From: an uncultured Pelagibacteraceae bacterium
GTDB taxonomy: Bacteria; Pseudomonadota; Alphaproteobacteria; Pelagibacterales; Pelagibacteraceae
DNA: 51,925 bases
Assembly (NCBI GenBank): GCA_902567495.1
Contig: CACFMO010000009.1
Span: 1 to 51,925 of the forward strand
Direction: 5' to 3'
Shown here: positions 1 to 8,640 of the stretch, piece after piece
How the letters are laid out: every line of letters begins with the position of its first letter
Position numbering within the stretch: the first letter of the stretch is position 1
Translations under genes and position numbers: made by a program
The notes under the pieces: generated by a model
Told to the model about the DNA's origin: nothing
What the model saw: only the letters and a program-made list of their open reading frames with translations
The model's database searches: none

Positions 1-2
1 TA

Positions 3-764
3 GAAATAGATTTTAATGAGGTCATGACTAGTACCGACATACCCCTAAATAATTTTAGACTCGTTGGTCTAATTAAAAAAGGAAGTCTGGAGAAAATCAG
101 TGCTAAAAGTGAATTTAGTAATGATAGATTTTTGGATATATCTCTCAAAAAAGAAAAAAAAACAAATAGTAGCGTATTAGAGATTTATTCTGATGAGGCA
201 AAACCTTTAGTTAATGGTTATGAATTTTTTGAAGGTTTAGAGGGAGGAAATTTATTTTTTACATCGAAAACTAATAAAAATAAAAACTCATCGAACCTGG
301 AAATTGAAAATTTCAAACTCAACCAAGCACCTGGTTTTGCAAAATTATTAAGTCTAGCAGATTTAAGGGGTTTAACAGATGCATTAAAGGGAGAAGGAAT
401 ATCTTTTGATAAATTATCTATAGTTTATCAAATAGAAAATGGATGGATGGATATAAAAGAGATCTTTTTAATTGGTCCTTCAATTTCAATTTTAGTCGAA
501 GGTTATTTTGATAAGAGAAAGAATATTTTAAGTTTACGCGGGACATTAATACCTGCAAAAACTTTAAATACTTTAGTATCAAAAATTCCTATTCTTGGAG
601 ATATTCTAATTGGAAAAAAAACTGGGGATGGACTTTTTGGTGTCAGTTTTAAAATAAAAGGTCCAACAAATAATTTAAAAACTACTGTAAATCCTGTAAA
701 AACTTTAACTCCAAGATTTATAACTCGTACGCTTGAAGAATATAAAAAAAAAGAGGCTAGATAA
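3..764 (+). CDS. AsmA/YhdP-like envelope protein, C-terminal part (5' end outside window)
   Basis: The reading frame is open from the first bases of the window, so this is the 3' part of a longer gene and the ATG at 24 is probably internal. The visible stretch of about 253 residues resembles the C-terminal region of the AsmA/YhdP (DUF3971, AsmA-like C-terminal) family: a run around LNQAPGFAKLLSLADLRGL, then a beta-rich segment, then GPTNNLKTTVNPVKTLTPRF near the end. Members of this family are inner-membrane anchored, extend through the periplasm and are linked to phospholipid transport to the outer membrane. The anchor would lie in the missing N-terminal part. Its 3' end overlaps the convergent tyrS by 8 bases. 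The family call is fairly sure; the exact role is inferred. Confidence 0.72.
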   Translation, partial: EIDFNEVMTSTDIPLNNFRLVGLIKKGSLEKISAKSEFSNDRFLDISLKKEKKTNSSVLEIYSDEAKPLVNGYEFFEGLEGGNLFFTSKTNKNKNSSNLEIENFKLNQAPGFAKLLSLADLRGLTDALKGEGISFDKLSIVYQIENGWMDIKEIFLIGPSISILVEGYFDKRKNILSLRGTLIPAKTLNTLVSKIPILGDILIGKKTGDGLFGVSFKIKGPTNNLKTTVNPVKTLTPRFITRTLEEYKKKEAR

Positions 765-1998
765 TTTTAACTTTTAAATGATTTTTCTTACCTATTGATA
801 GTTTAATAGAGTTATCTTTTGATACATTTTCCATATTTATTATTTTTTTTTCATCACTTATTACGTTATCATTCACTCTAATTCCATTGTTGTTTAATAT
901 TCTTCTTACTTCACTTTTTGAGTTAACTAAACCATTTTGAAAAATTAATTCTATAATATTTATTCCTTGTGATAATTTCTTCTTACTAATTGTTTTCACA
1001 GGAATATTTTTGCCCAAACCTCCCTTAACAAAAGTTTCTTTTGCAGTGTCAAAACAATCTTTGGCTGTTTTTGCACCATGCATAATAGTTGTTGCTTCAT
1101 TTGCTAAAAGTATTTTAAGATTATTAATGTCTTTTTCATTTTCAATTTTTTCAGATAATTCATTAACCTCGATTTCAGTAAAATAATTCAGGAACTTTTT
1201 TACATCATTATCTGAAGTATTTCGCCAAAACTGCCAGTAGTCATATGGCGTGAACATTTTCTGATCTAACCATACTGCACCTTTTTCAGTTTTTCCCATT
1301 TTAGCACCTGATGATAAAGTAATGAGTGGAGTTGTTAATCCATAAGAGTTTTTTTGTAAAATTCTTCTTATTAACTCTACGCCGCTTATTATATTTCCCC
1401 ACTGATCCGAACCCCCCATTTGTAAAATACAATCATATTTTTTATACAATTGATAAAAGTCATAAGACTGTAAAATCATATAATTAAATTCCATATAACT
1501 AAGTGATTGTTCGCGATCTAACCTAAGTTTAACACTATCAAAAGAAAGCATTTTATTAATTGTAAAGTGCTTTCCTATTTCTCTTAAAAAATCAATATAT
1601 TTTAGTTTAGAAAGCCACTGGTAATTATCAACAAAGATCGGTTTTATTTTCTTATTTTTTGCTGGTAATAATTTTTCAAAAAGTTTTTTGATTCTTTCGA
1701 TATTATTTTTAATATCTTTTTGTTTCAAAATTTTTCTAGTAGAATCTTTACCAGATGGGTCGCCGATAAGTGTGGTTCCTCCACCTAAAAGCACTATAGG
1801 TTGATGACCATGTCTCTGCAAAAGTCGTAAAAGCATTATTTGTAATAAGCTTCCAACGTGCAAGCTAGGCGCTGTGCAATCAAAGCCAATGTAAGCTTTA
1901 ATTGACTTATCTTTTGAAATTTTCTCAAGATTTTCTAAATCGGTACACTGATTTAGATAACCACGAGATTTCATTTCAGATAAAAAGCTATTTTTCAT
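757..1998 (-). CDS. tyrS: Tyrosyl-tRNA synthetase
   Basis: This cytoplasmic class I aminoacyl-tRNA synthetase charges tRNA-Tyr. At 413 residues it has the normal bacterial TyrS length. The HIGH-type motif is HVGS at residues 47-50, the tyrosine-pocket region contains QMGGSDQWGN at about 193-202, and the KMSKS-type loop reads KMGKT at 233-237. From about residue 345 an S4-like RNA-binding domain follows (NGLVNSKSEVRRILNNNGIRVN). The gene runs convergent to the AsmA-like gene, with 3' ends overlapping by 8 bases, and divergent from anmK across a 57-base AT-rich gap that probably holds both promoters. Nothing looks damaged. Confidence 0.97.
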   Translation of the reverse strand: MKNSFLSEMKSRGYLNQCTDLENLEKISKDKSIKAYIGFDCTAPSLHVGSLLQIMLLRLLQRHGHQPIVLLGGGTTLIGDPSGKDSTRKILKQKDIKNNIERIKKLFEKLLPAKNKKIKPIFVDNYQWLSKLKYIDFLREIGKHFTINKMLSFDSVKLRLDREQSLSYMEFNYMILQSYDFYQLYKKYDCILQMGGSDQWGNIISGVELIRRILQKNSYGLTTPLITLSSGAKMGKTEKGAVWLDQKMFTPYDYWQFWRNTSDNDVKKFLNYFTEIEVNELSEKIENEKDINNLKILLANEATTIMHGAKTAKDCFDTAKETFVKGGLGKNIPVKTISKKKLSQGINIIELIFQNGLVNSKSEVRRILNNNGIRVNDNVISDEKKIINMENVSKDNSIKLSIGKKNHLKVKII

Positions 1999-2055
1999 AG
2001 AATTTTATATGCTAAACCTACTATTATACTAAAATAACTATAAATAAATATAAAT

Positions 2056-3177
2056 ATGAGTAAAGAATATACATCTTTGGGTTTAATGAGTGGTACATCT
2101 GGTGATGGGATTGATGCATCAATAATCAGATCAGATGGGATATCAAAATATGAAGTATTATTTAATAAGTATTATAAATATCAAGACAATATTTATGAAA
2201 CTATTCACTCTATTAAAGAAAAAATAAACAACACAAAAGACTTAAAAAATTTTACAAAAGATCTTAAAAATTTAGAGAGAAAAATAACAATGTATCATGT
2301 TGAAGTTGTAGGTGAAATTTCAAAAAATAATAAATTAGATATTGTAGGATTTCATGGTCAAACCATTTATCATAATGCAGGTGAAAAAATTTCTGTCCAG
2401 CTTGGTGACGGAAATTTATTATCAAAACTTACAAAAAAAAATATTGTTTATAATTTTAGAGAAAATGATATAAAAAACGGAGGTGAAGGAGCTCCCCTAA
2501 CACCAATTTTTCATCAATTGATTTTAAAACAAAATCGAATTCAAATTCCATCATGCGTACTAAATATTGGGGGCATTTCTAATATAACAATTGTAGGTAA
2601 TTATCTACCTTATGATTTTACTAGTAGAGATATAGGACCTGGAAACTGCTTGATCGATGCATGGGTAAGAAAAAATTCTAATAAAAAATTTGATAAGGAT
2701 GGACATCTGGCCTCTGTTGGAAAGACTAATGAAATTATTCTTGAACAAGCTCAGGAGCTTTATTCAAATAGATCAAATAAAAAAACTTTATCACTAGATG
2801 TAAATGATTTTGATGTTTCTTTTGCTAGAGGTTTATCTCTTGAGGATGGCGCAGCAACATTAACTGACTTTACTGGAAGAATTATTGGAGCTGCTTTATC
2901 CTCACTATTATCAAATGTTAAGGAAAAGCTTTTTAGAGTTTTAATTTGTGGTGGAGGTAGAAAAAACAAATCACTTATAAATAGAATAAAACAAAGGTCA
3001 CTTAAAGAAATTATACTCCAGCCTTTAGACGATTATGGTGTAGATGGCGATTTTGTGGAGTCACAAGCGTTTGCCTTCTTAGCGATAAGAAATATTATTA
3101 ATGAACCAATTTCCTTTCCTGATACAACAGGATGTTCTTCTCCAACAAGCGGTGGAACTTTAATTAAATTTAAATAA
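2056..3177 (+). CDS. anmK: Anhydro-N-acetylmuramic acid kinase
   Basis: AnmK opens and phosphorylates 1,6-anhydro-MurNAc released from peptidoglycan turnover, giving MurNAc-6-phosphate for recycling. The 373-residue length fits the family. The ATP-binding signature MSGTSGDGIDAS lies at residues 11-22. The second half carries the expected sugar-kinase blocks: NIGGISN, RDIGPGNCLIDAW, and near the end GVDGDFVESQAFAFLA, followed by a C-terminal TTGCSSPTSGG. It stands between tyrS (divergent) and the hydrolase (convergent, 8-base overlap), so it is probably transcribed alone. A pairing of tyrS and anmK is, from general knowledge, common in alphaproteobacteria. No murQ is visible in the window. Confidence 0.95.
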   Translation: MSKEYTSLGLMSGTSGDGIDASIIRSDGISKYEVLFNKYYKYQDNIYETIHSIKEKINNTKDLKNFTKDLKNLERKITMYHVEVVGEISKNNKLDIVGFHGQTIYHNAGEKISVQLGDGNLLSKLTKKNIVYNFRENDIKNGGEGAPLTPIFHQLILKQNRIQIPSCVLNIGGISNITIVGNYLPYDFTSRDIGPGNCLIDAWVRKNSNKKFDKDGHLASVGKTNEIILEQAQELYSNRSNKKTLSLDVNDFDVSFARGLSLEDGAATLTDFTGRIIGAALSSLLSNVKEKLFRVLICGGGRKNKSLINRIKQRSLKEIILQPLDDYGVDGDFVESQAFAFLAIRNIINEPISFPDTTGCSSPTSGGTLIKFK

Positions 3178-3826
3178 GTTTTGTTTTATCTTTAATATAC
3201 TTGTCTATAGTTTTTTTTAATTCTTCTTCTTTTTCTTTAAAAAAATGATTTGCACCCTTTATTTCTGAAAAATTAACTTCAATACCTTTTTGAGATTTCA
3301 GTCTATTGTTCAATTCATTAATACTATCTCTTGAAACTAATTCATCCTTTTCACCATAAACAACTTGTCCAGAAGCCGGGCAAGGAGCTAGAAATGTAAA
3401 GTCATATACATTTGGCTGAGGTGCTATCGCTATAAATTTGTTGACCTCAGGTCTTCTCATTATTAACTGCATACATATTAAAGAACCAAAAGAAAAACCT
3501 GACACCCAACACTGACTATAATCTTGATTTTCTCTTTCAATCCAATCTAGTGCAGCAGCGGCATCAGAAAGTTCACCTTGACCATTATCAAATGTACCTT
3601 CACTTTTACCAACACCTCTAAAATTAATTCTCAAAACAGAAAAATTATTTTTTACAAAAACGTTATATGTTTCCTGAACTATTTTATTATTCATCGTTCC
3701 TCCATATTGTGGATGAGGTTGTAAAATTATAGCCACAGGAGAATTATTTTTTGAATTTTTAAAATATTTTCCTTCTAATCTACCGCTCGGTCCTGGAATA
3801 AAAATTTCTACACTTTTCTGTTTCAT
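3170..3826 (-). CDS. Alpha/beta hydrolase, dienelactone-hydrolase-like
   Basis: This is a serine hydrolase of the alpha/beta fold, 218 residues from the ATG at 3826. The nucleophile elbow GFSFG places the serine at residue 112. An acid is likely at D161 in YGEKDELV, and the histidine at H194 in GANHFF. PHPQYGG at about 38-43 forms the expected oxyanion-side loop. The best family match by eye is the small YhfK/dienelactone-like group, usually annotated as alpha/beta hydrolase with unknown substrate. There is no signal peptide, so it is probably cytoplasmic. A TTG at 3850 would add eight residues (MKIIIIIK); I prefer the ATG because the extra residues are low-complexity. The 3' end overlaps anmK by 8 bases. 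Confidence 0.85.
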   Translation of the reverse strand: MKQKSVEIFIPGPSGRLEGKYFKNSKNNSPVAIILQPHPQYGGTMNNKIVQETYNVFVKNNFSVLRINFRGVGKSEGTFDNGQGELSDAAAALDWIERENQDYSQCWVSGFSFGSLICMQLIMRRPEVNKFIAIAPQPNVYDFTFLAPCPASGQVVYGEKDELVSRDSINELNNRLKSQKGIEVNFSEIKGANHFFKEKEEELKKTIDKYIKDKTKLI

Positions 3827-3905
3827 TTTAATAATGATAATTATTTTCAAAAAAAAAATAGATTTATAGCACGTTTTTAATGTGGCAAATTTATTTATTA
3901 TTGAA

Positions 3906-3924
3906 GTTGACTAATTTAGTAGGG
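3906..3924 (+). promoter_or_regulatory. IscR-type operator (type 1-like box) upstream of iscR-suf
   Basis: The 19-base stretch gttgactaatttagtaggg matches the core of the E. coli type 1 IscR box (SYYGACTRWWWYAGTCRRS) at all positions but one: an A replaces the C after AGT. It contains the perfect dyad ACTAA-T-TTAGT and ends 33 bases before the iscR start codon. The box also contains TTGACT (3908-3913), which can serve as a -35 element with an AT-rich -10 candidate near 3929-3935. Bound IscR would therefore block polymerase. The match is seen directly; autoregulation is inferred from the family. Confidence 0.7.
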
Positions 3925-3957
3925 ATTATTAAATAACCCATATAAATTAAGGATTAT

Positions 3958-4383
3958 ATGAAATTAACAACCAAAGGAAGATACGCAGTAATGGCTATGG
4001 CTGATCTGGCTTCTTTCCAAAGTGACAAGCCTGTAAGTCTAAATGATATATCTTTAAGACAAAACATCTCTCTTTCATACTTAGAACAATTATTCGCAAA
4101 ACTTAAAAATGGTAAACTTGTTAAGAGTGTTAGAGGTCCAGCAGGTGGTTATGTTCTTGATAAAAACCCGAAAGAGATAAAACTATCAAATATAATTTTT
4201 GCTGTTGATGAAAAAGTAAAAACTTTAAATTGTAAAAAAGACTCTAAAAAAGGATGTAATGGAAAGAACACTAAATGTATAACTCATAATCTTTGGGATG
4301 ATTTAGAGCAACATATAAATACATTTTTTGAAAATAAAAGTTTAAATGATTTATTAAAACAAAATAACCGAGGTGTGTATTAA
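3958..4383 (+). CDS. iscR: Rrf2-family Fe-S sensing regulator IscR
   Basis: This 141-residue Rrf2 regulator has an N-terminal winged helix ([11 protein letters not shown]..., then [12 protein letters not shown] as recognition helix and SVRGPAGGY as wing). Cys92, Cys100 and Cys107, followed by CITH with His110, sit where E. coli IscR has its three cysteines and histidine for a [2Fe-2S] cluster, although the first two gaps are slightly longer (7 and 6 residues against 5 and 5). It probably represses the suf operon when clusters are plentiful, through the dyad at 3906-3924. A ribosome-binding site aagga (3949-3953) supports the start. The stop overlaps sufB by one base (TAATG). The alphaproteobacterial relative RirA is the alternative name. 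Confidence 0.9.
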   Translation: MKLTTKGRYAVMAMADLASFQSDKPVSLNDISLRQNISLSYLEQLFAKLKNGKLVKSVRGPAGGYVLDKNPKEIKLSNIIFAVDEKVKTLNCKKDSKKGCNGKNTKCITHNLWDDLEQHINTFFENKSLNDLLKQNNRGVY

Positions 4384-5819
4384 TGAAAAATCAAAATATT
4401 AACACTAACCAAGATTATAAATACGGTTTTACTACAGACATCGAAAGTATAAAAGCGCCAAAAGGCTTAAGTGAAAAATCTATAAAGTTTATTTCTAAAA
4501 TGAAAAAAGAACCTGAATGGATGTTAAAATGGAGATTAAAAGCCTTTGAAAGACTAAAAAATTTAAAAGAACCAGATTGGCAAAAACCAAAATATCCAAA
4601 AATAGATTATCAAGATTTGTATTATTACTCAGCACCTAAATCTGCTTCAGAAAAACCTAAAAGTTTAGAGGAAGTAGATCCAAAGCTGTTAGAAACTTAT
4701 AAAAAATTAGGTATTCCATTACAAGAACAAAAAAGATTAAGCGGGGTTGCTGTTGATGCAGTTTTCGACTCAGTCTCAGTTGCAACGACTTATAAAGAAG
4801 AATTAACAAAAAAAGGTATTATATTTTGTTCTATTTCTGAAGCGATTCAAAAACATCCAGATTTAGTAAAAAAATATTTAGGATCAGTAATACCAATTAC
4901 TGATCACTATTTCGCAACACTAAACTCAGCAGTTTTTACTGACGGTTCATTTGTTTACATACCACCGAATGTTAAGTGCCCAATGGAGTTATCTACGTAT
5001 TTTAGAATCAACGCATCTGACACTGGCCAGTTCGAGAGAACCTTGATTATAGCAGACAAAGGAAGTTATGTAAGTTATTTGGAAGGATGTACCGCACCAA
5101 TGAGAGATGAAAATCAGTTACACGCTGCAAATGTAGAGCTAGTAGCTTTAGATGATGCTGAAATTAAATATTCGACAGTTCAAAATTGGTATCCAGGAGA
5201 TAAAAATGGAAAAGGTGGCATATATAATTTTGTAACTAAAAGAGGCGCATGTAGAGGAAAAAATTCAAAAATTTCTTGGACACAGGTTGAAACAGGTTCA
5301 GCCATAACTTGGAAATATCCTAGTTGTATACTTCAAGGAGACAACTCAGTTGGTGAGTTTTACTCAATTGCAATTACTAATAATCATCAGAAAGCGGATA
5401 CAGGGACAAAGATGATACACTTAGGCAAAAATACTAGGAGCAAAATTATTTCTAAAGGAATATCAGCAGGTCAAGCAGACAATACCTATAGGGGATTGGT
5501 AGATATTTCTAGAAAAGCTTCCAACTCTAGAAATTACACTCAATGTGACTCGTTATTGATGGGAAATAAGTGTGGGGCACATACCGTTCCATATATTAAA
5601 AACAAAAATTTTTCATCAACAGTTGAACATGAAGCCACAACCTCAAAAATAAATGAAGAGCAACTTTATTATTGTAATCAAAGAGGACTCAATCAAGAAG
5701 AAGCAGTAAGTTTAATAGTAAATGGTTTTTGTAAAGAAGTATTACAGCAATTACCAATGGAATTTGCTGTTGAGGCCCAAAAGCTGGTTGGTATTAGTCT
5801 TGAAGGGAGTGTAGGATAA
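4383..5819 (+). CDS. sufB: Fe-S cluster assembly scaffold SufB
   Basis: SufB is the main scaffold subunit of the cytosolic SufBCD complex, where sulfur and iron are assembled into a cluster. The 478-residue length is typical. The conserved beta-helix core contains [38 protein letters not shown] and [17 protein letters not shown], and the C-terminal region has [24 protein letters not shown] and [14 protein letters not shown], shared with SufD and used for the interface. It is translationally coupled to iscR upstream (one-base overlap) and to the VOC gene downstream (one-base overlap). The sequence is intact. Confidence 0.98.
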   Translation: MKNQNINTNQDYKYGFTTDIESIKAPKGLSEKSIKFISKMKKEPEWMLKWRLKAFERLKNLKEPDWQKPKYPKIDYQDLYYYSAPKSASEKPKSLEEVDPKLLETYKKLGIPLQEQKRLSGVAVDAVFDSVSVATTYKEELTKKGIIFCSISEAIQKHPDLVKKYLGSVIPITDHYFATLNSAVFTDGSFVYIPPNVKCPMELSTYFRINASDTGQFERTLIIADKGSYVSYLEGCTAPMRDENQLHAANVELVALDDAEIKYSTVQNWYPGDKNGKGGIYNFVTKRGACRGKNSKISWTQVETGSAITWKYPSCILQGDNSVGEFYSIAITNNHQKADTGTKMIHLGKNTRSKIISKGISAGQADNTYRGLVDISRKASNSRNYTQCDSLLMGNKCGAHTVPYIKNKNFSSTVEHEATTSKINEEQLYYCNQRGLNQEEAVSLIVNGFCKEVLQQLPMEFAVEAQKLVGISLEGSVG

Positions 5820-6250
5820 TGGAAAATAGATTTCATTTAGCTATACCCGCAGGTGATTTAGATAAAGCAATAAAATTTTATTGTGACGTTTTAGGATGTG
5901 AGAGAGGAAACGCTGAATTTAAATACCCTGATGCTTGGGCAGATATAAACTTTTGGGGAAACGAGTTAACTTTACATGCAACTGATCCAAATCACAAAAG
6001 TACTAGTGAAAGACACAACGTAGATATGGGAAATGTTACAGTTCCACACTTTGGAGTACATTTAGACGCAATAACTTTTAAAAATTTAAAACAACGTCTT
6101 ATTGATAAAAATATAAAATTTATTGACCCGCCTTACATTAGATTTAAGGGCGAGGATATAGAACAGGAAACAATGTTTTTAGCGGATCCAAACGGTAATT
6201 GCATGGAAATAAAAACCATGAAGAATCCAAACACATTATTCAAAAAATAA
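5819..6250 (+). CDS. VOC (glyoxalase/bleomycin-resistance fold) protein within the suf operon
   Basis: This 143-residue protein has two beta-alpha-beta-beta-beta modules of the vicinal-oxygen-chelate fold: FHLAIPAGDLDKAIKFYCDVLGC at the N-terminus and VPHFGVHLDAITF starting the second half, ending in FLADPNGNCMEIK. Candidate metal ligands are H6, H53, H77 and E130, so the usual metal site appears complete. The substrate cannot be read from sequence; glyoxalase I, a dioxygenase or a small-molecule isomerase are all possible. It shares one base with sufB and lies one base before sufE, so it is co-translated with cluster-assembly genes. Housekeeping SUF operons do not normally hold this family. 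A role in cluster assembly is only inference. Confidence 0.85.
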   Translation: MENRFHLAIPAGDLDKAIKFYCDVLGCERGNAEFKYPDAWADINFWGNELTLHATDPNHKSTSERHNVDMGNVTVPHFGVHLDAITFKNLKQRLIDKNIKFIDPPYIRFKGEDIEQETMFLADPNGNCMEIKTMKNPNTLFKK

Positions 6251-6251
6251 C

Positions 6252-6665
6252 ATGAACATTGATAGTAAACTAACAGAGTACAAGAACAATATAGATACGC
6301 TTAGAGCAGTCGAAAGTTTAGAAGTTTACAGATGGCTTATTTCGCTGGGTGAAAAACTAAAGCATGACCCTTTAAGTAAAGAGAAAAGATCTGAAAAAAA
6401 TAAAGTAAAAAGCTGTCAATTTGATTTATTTGTTGATTATGAAGACGGACGTTTTAAAGGCTGGAGCAAAGCTATGGTTTCTGCAGGTTATGCCTATATT
6501 TTAATTGATATATTTAATTCACTGGATTTACCTGAAGCAAAAAAAGTAACAGTTGATCATTTTAAAAAAATTAAAATGGATGAACTTTTGACCATGTCAA
6601 GAAAAACAGGTTTTTACGAAATGATTGAAATTATGATTGGAAAATTAAAAAATGTTAGTAATTAA
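6252..6665 (+). CDS. sufE: Cysteine desulfuration acceptor SufE
   Basis: SufE takes the persulfide sulfur from the SufS cysteine and passes it to SufB. The 137-residue protein shows the family pattern: a helical N-terminus with YRWLISLGEKL, the acceptor cysteine C55 in NKVKSCQFDLFVD, then DGRFKGWSKAMVSAGYAYIL, and a C-terminal LTMSRKTGFYEMIEIM block. The length is normal for SufE. It overlaps sufC by 14 bases and starts one base after the VOC gene. A SufU-like protein is encoded in the same operon, so two possible sulfur partners for SufS coexist here. Confidence 0.92.
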   Translation: MNIDSKLTEYKNNIDTLRAVESLEVYRWLISLGEKLKHDPLSKEKRSEKNKVKSCQFDLFVDYEDGRFKGWSKAMVSAGYAYILIDIFNSLDLPEAKKVTVDHFKKIKMDELLTMSRKTGFYEMIEIMIGKLKNVSN

Positions 6666-7386
6666 AAATTTAAAAGCATCAATTAACAATAGAGAAATTC
6701 TAAAAGGACTTAATCTTAAAATTAATCCTGGAGAAGTCCATGCAATAATGGGGCCAAATGGATCGGGTAAAAGTACTTTGGCAAATGTACTATCAGGAAA
6801 AAATGGGTATAAAATTTCAGGCGAAGTAAAATATTTAGGCGAGAGTCTTAACGATATACCAGTAGAAGAAAGAGCCCAAAAAGGAATATTTTTAGCTTTT
6901 CAATATCCATTAGAAATACCCGGTGTGAATACAAATAATTTTTTGAAGACTTCTCTTAATACAATTAAGAAAGCTAAAGGAGAAAAAGAAATAGACACAA
7001 TTACTTTCTTAGAATTGGTTAAAGAAAAAGCCAAAGAACTTGGTATTGACGAAAAAATTCTTTCAAGACAGTTAAATGTAGGCTTTTCAGGAGGTGAGAA
7101 AAAGAAAAACGAAATTTTACAAATGAAAATTTTAGATCCCAACTTAATTATCCTTGACGAAACAGACTCTGGACTAGATATCGATGCATTAAAAATTATT
7201 TCTGATGGTGTGAATTCCTCTAGAAGTGAAAAAAAGTCTTTCTTAGTAATCACACATTATCAAAGACTTTTAGAATATATTAAACCCGATCACGTGCATG
7301 TTCTTTCAGATGGTAAAATAATAAAATCGGGAACAAGCGAACTTGCTTTAGAATTAGAAAAGAAGGGCTATAAAAAACTCAATTAA
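6652..7386 (+). CDS. sufC: Fe-S assembly ATPase SufC
   Basis: SufC is the ABC-type ATPase that drives conformational change in the SufBCD scaffold. All nucleotide-binding motifs are present in 244 residues: Walker A GPNGSGKST at 34-42, Q-loop FQYP near 83, the signature FSGGEKKK at 145-152, Walker B LIILDE at 165-170 with the SufC-typical DETDSGLD, and the switch histidine H202 in ITHYQR. There are no membrane segments, as expected for a soluble ABC protein. The start lies inside the 3' end of sufE (14-base overlap) and the stop directly abuts the sufD ATG. Confidence 0.98.
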   Translation: MLVIKNLKASINNREILKGLNLKINPGEVHAIMGPNGSGKSTLANVLSGKNGYKISGEVKYLGESLNDIPVEERAQKGIFLAFQYPLEIPGVNTNNFLKTSLNTIKKAKGEKEIDTITFLELVKEKAKELGIDEKILSRQLNVGFSGGEKKKNEILQMKILDPNLIILDETDSGLDIDALKIISDGVNSSRSEKKSFLVITHYQRLLEYIKPDHVHVLSDGKIIKSGTSELALELEKKGYKKLN

Positions 7387-8640
7387 ATGAATGAAAACTT
7401 TAAAATCAGTCCAAGTGAGATCAACAAGATCAAGGTGTTAAATCAGAAAGATAAAAATTTTCGTCTAGAAAATTTAAAATTATTTAATCAACAAGGTTTT
7501 CCTACTAGAAATCATGAGGATTGGAAGTTTTCTGATATTAATCAAATCTTTTCAAAAAATTTTAAAAATTTAGAATCATTTAAAAACGAAATTAAGCTTA
7601 AATCTATAAATTTTATAAAAGAATTTGATCATAATCATATTTTAATGGTGAATGGAAAACTTGAAAATAGCGAATTTAAGTTTGAAGATAAAAACAAAAT
7701 TAAAATAAAAAGTTATAACGACAGTAATTTTTCTTTAAATAATGAGGAAAATTCACTTATTAATTTAAATAATGCACTTTCAAACAACGGATTATTACTT
7801 GAGGTTGCAGATAATTACAGGTTTGAAAAAGCTATAATAATTTATAATGTTTTTACTGACGATCTTAAAGACAATCTGTTAAACAATAAGAATAAAATAA
7901 TACTTGGCAAAAATTCTGAACTTCACATTGTTGAATACAATATAAACCAGTCAAAAAATAAATTTATTTATAATACAACTGAAAATATAATATTAAACGA
8001 GAACGCATATTTAAAAACTATTAATCTACAAGCTAACCAAAACGATGGTTTTTTTTATAAATTCTCTAAAGGTAAAATGAAATCTAATTCTAATTACTCA
8101 AGTTTTATTTTTTCATCCGGTCCAAAGTTTAATAAAATTGATGCAGAGTTTGATCTTGAGGGAGAAAATTGCGATTGCAATATAAAATCAGCATTATTTA
8201 TCAACAAAGATAAGCACCAGGAAATTAAAACTAAAATAAACCACCTTGTACCAAATTGTAAAAGTTATCAAAAAATAAAAAGTGTTGTTGATGCTGAAGG
8301 TAAAGGTGTTTATCAGGGAAAAATATATGTTAAAGATATAGCTCAAAAAACTAACGCATATCAGTTGAGCAAAGCTTTACTTTTGAGTGAAAATTCTGAG
8401 TTTAATTCAAAACCGGAATTAGAAATATATGCGGATGATGTAAAATGTTCTCATGGTTCAACCTCAGGAAGCGTTGATGAAAATTCTATTCATTATTTGA
8501 TGACGAGAGGACTAAGCAAAAAACAAGCTGTTCAATTATTAGTTAACGGTTTCTTAAATGAGATAATTGGAGATATAAAAAGCAATTCAGTCAGAAAATT
8601 TATCGAAAATAAAATAGAAATACAAATTCATGGATATTAA
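7387..8640 (+). CDS. sufD: Fe-S cluster assembly protein SufD
   Basis: SufD is the SufB paralogue that completes the SufBC2D scaffold and is needed for iron entry. The protein has 417 residues. The N-terminal part is divergent and asparagine-rich, with the usual early GFPTRNHEDWKFSD motif. The C-terminal beta-helix region is well conserved: YQKIKSVVDAEGKGVYQGKIYV, LSKALLLSENSEFNSKPELEIYADDVKCSHG with the conserved CSHG histidine, and LMTRGLSKKQAVQLLVNGF. It starts directly after sufC and overlaps sufS by 11 bases. Confidence 0.96.
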   Translation: MNENFKISPSEINKIKVLNQKDKNFRLENLKLFNQQGFPTRNHEDWKFSDINQIFSKNFKNLESFKNEIKLKSINFIKEFDHNHILMVNGKLENSEFKFEDKNKIKIKSYNDSNFSLNNEENSLINLNNALSNNGLLLEVADNYRFEKAIIIYNVFTDDLKDNLLNNKNKIILGKNSELHIVEYNINQSKNKFIYNTTENIILNENAYLKTINLQANQNDGFFYKFSKGKMKSNSNYSSFIFSSGPKFNKIDAEFDLEGENCDCNIKSALFINKDKHQEIKTKINHLVPNCKSYQKIKSVVDAEGKGVYQGKIYVKDIAQKTNAYQLSKALLLSENSEFNSKPELEIYADDVKCSHGSTSGSVDENSIHYLMTRGLSKKQAVQLLVNGFLNEIIGDIKSNSVRKFIENKIEIQIHGY

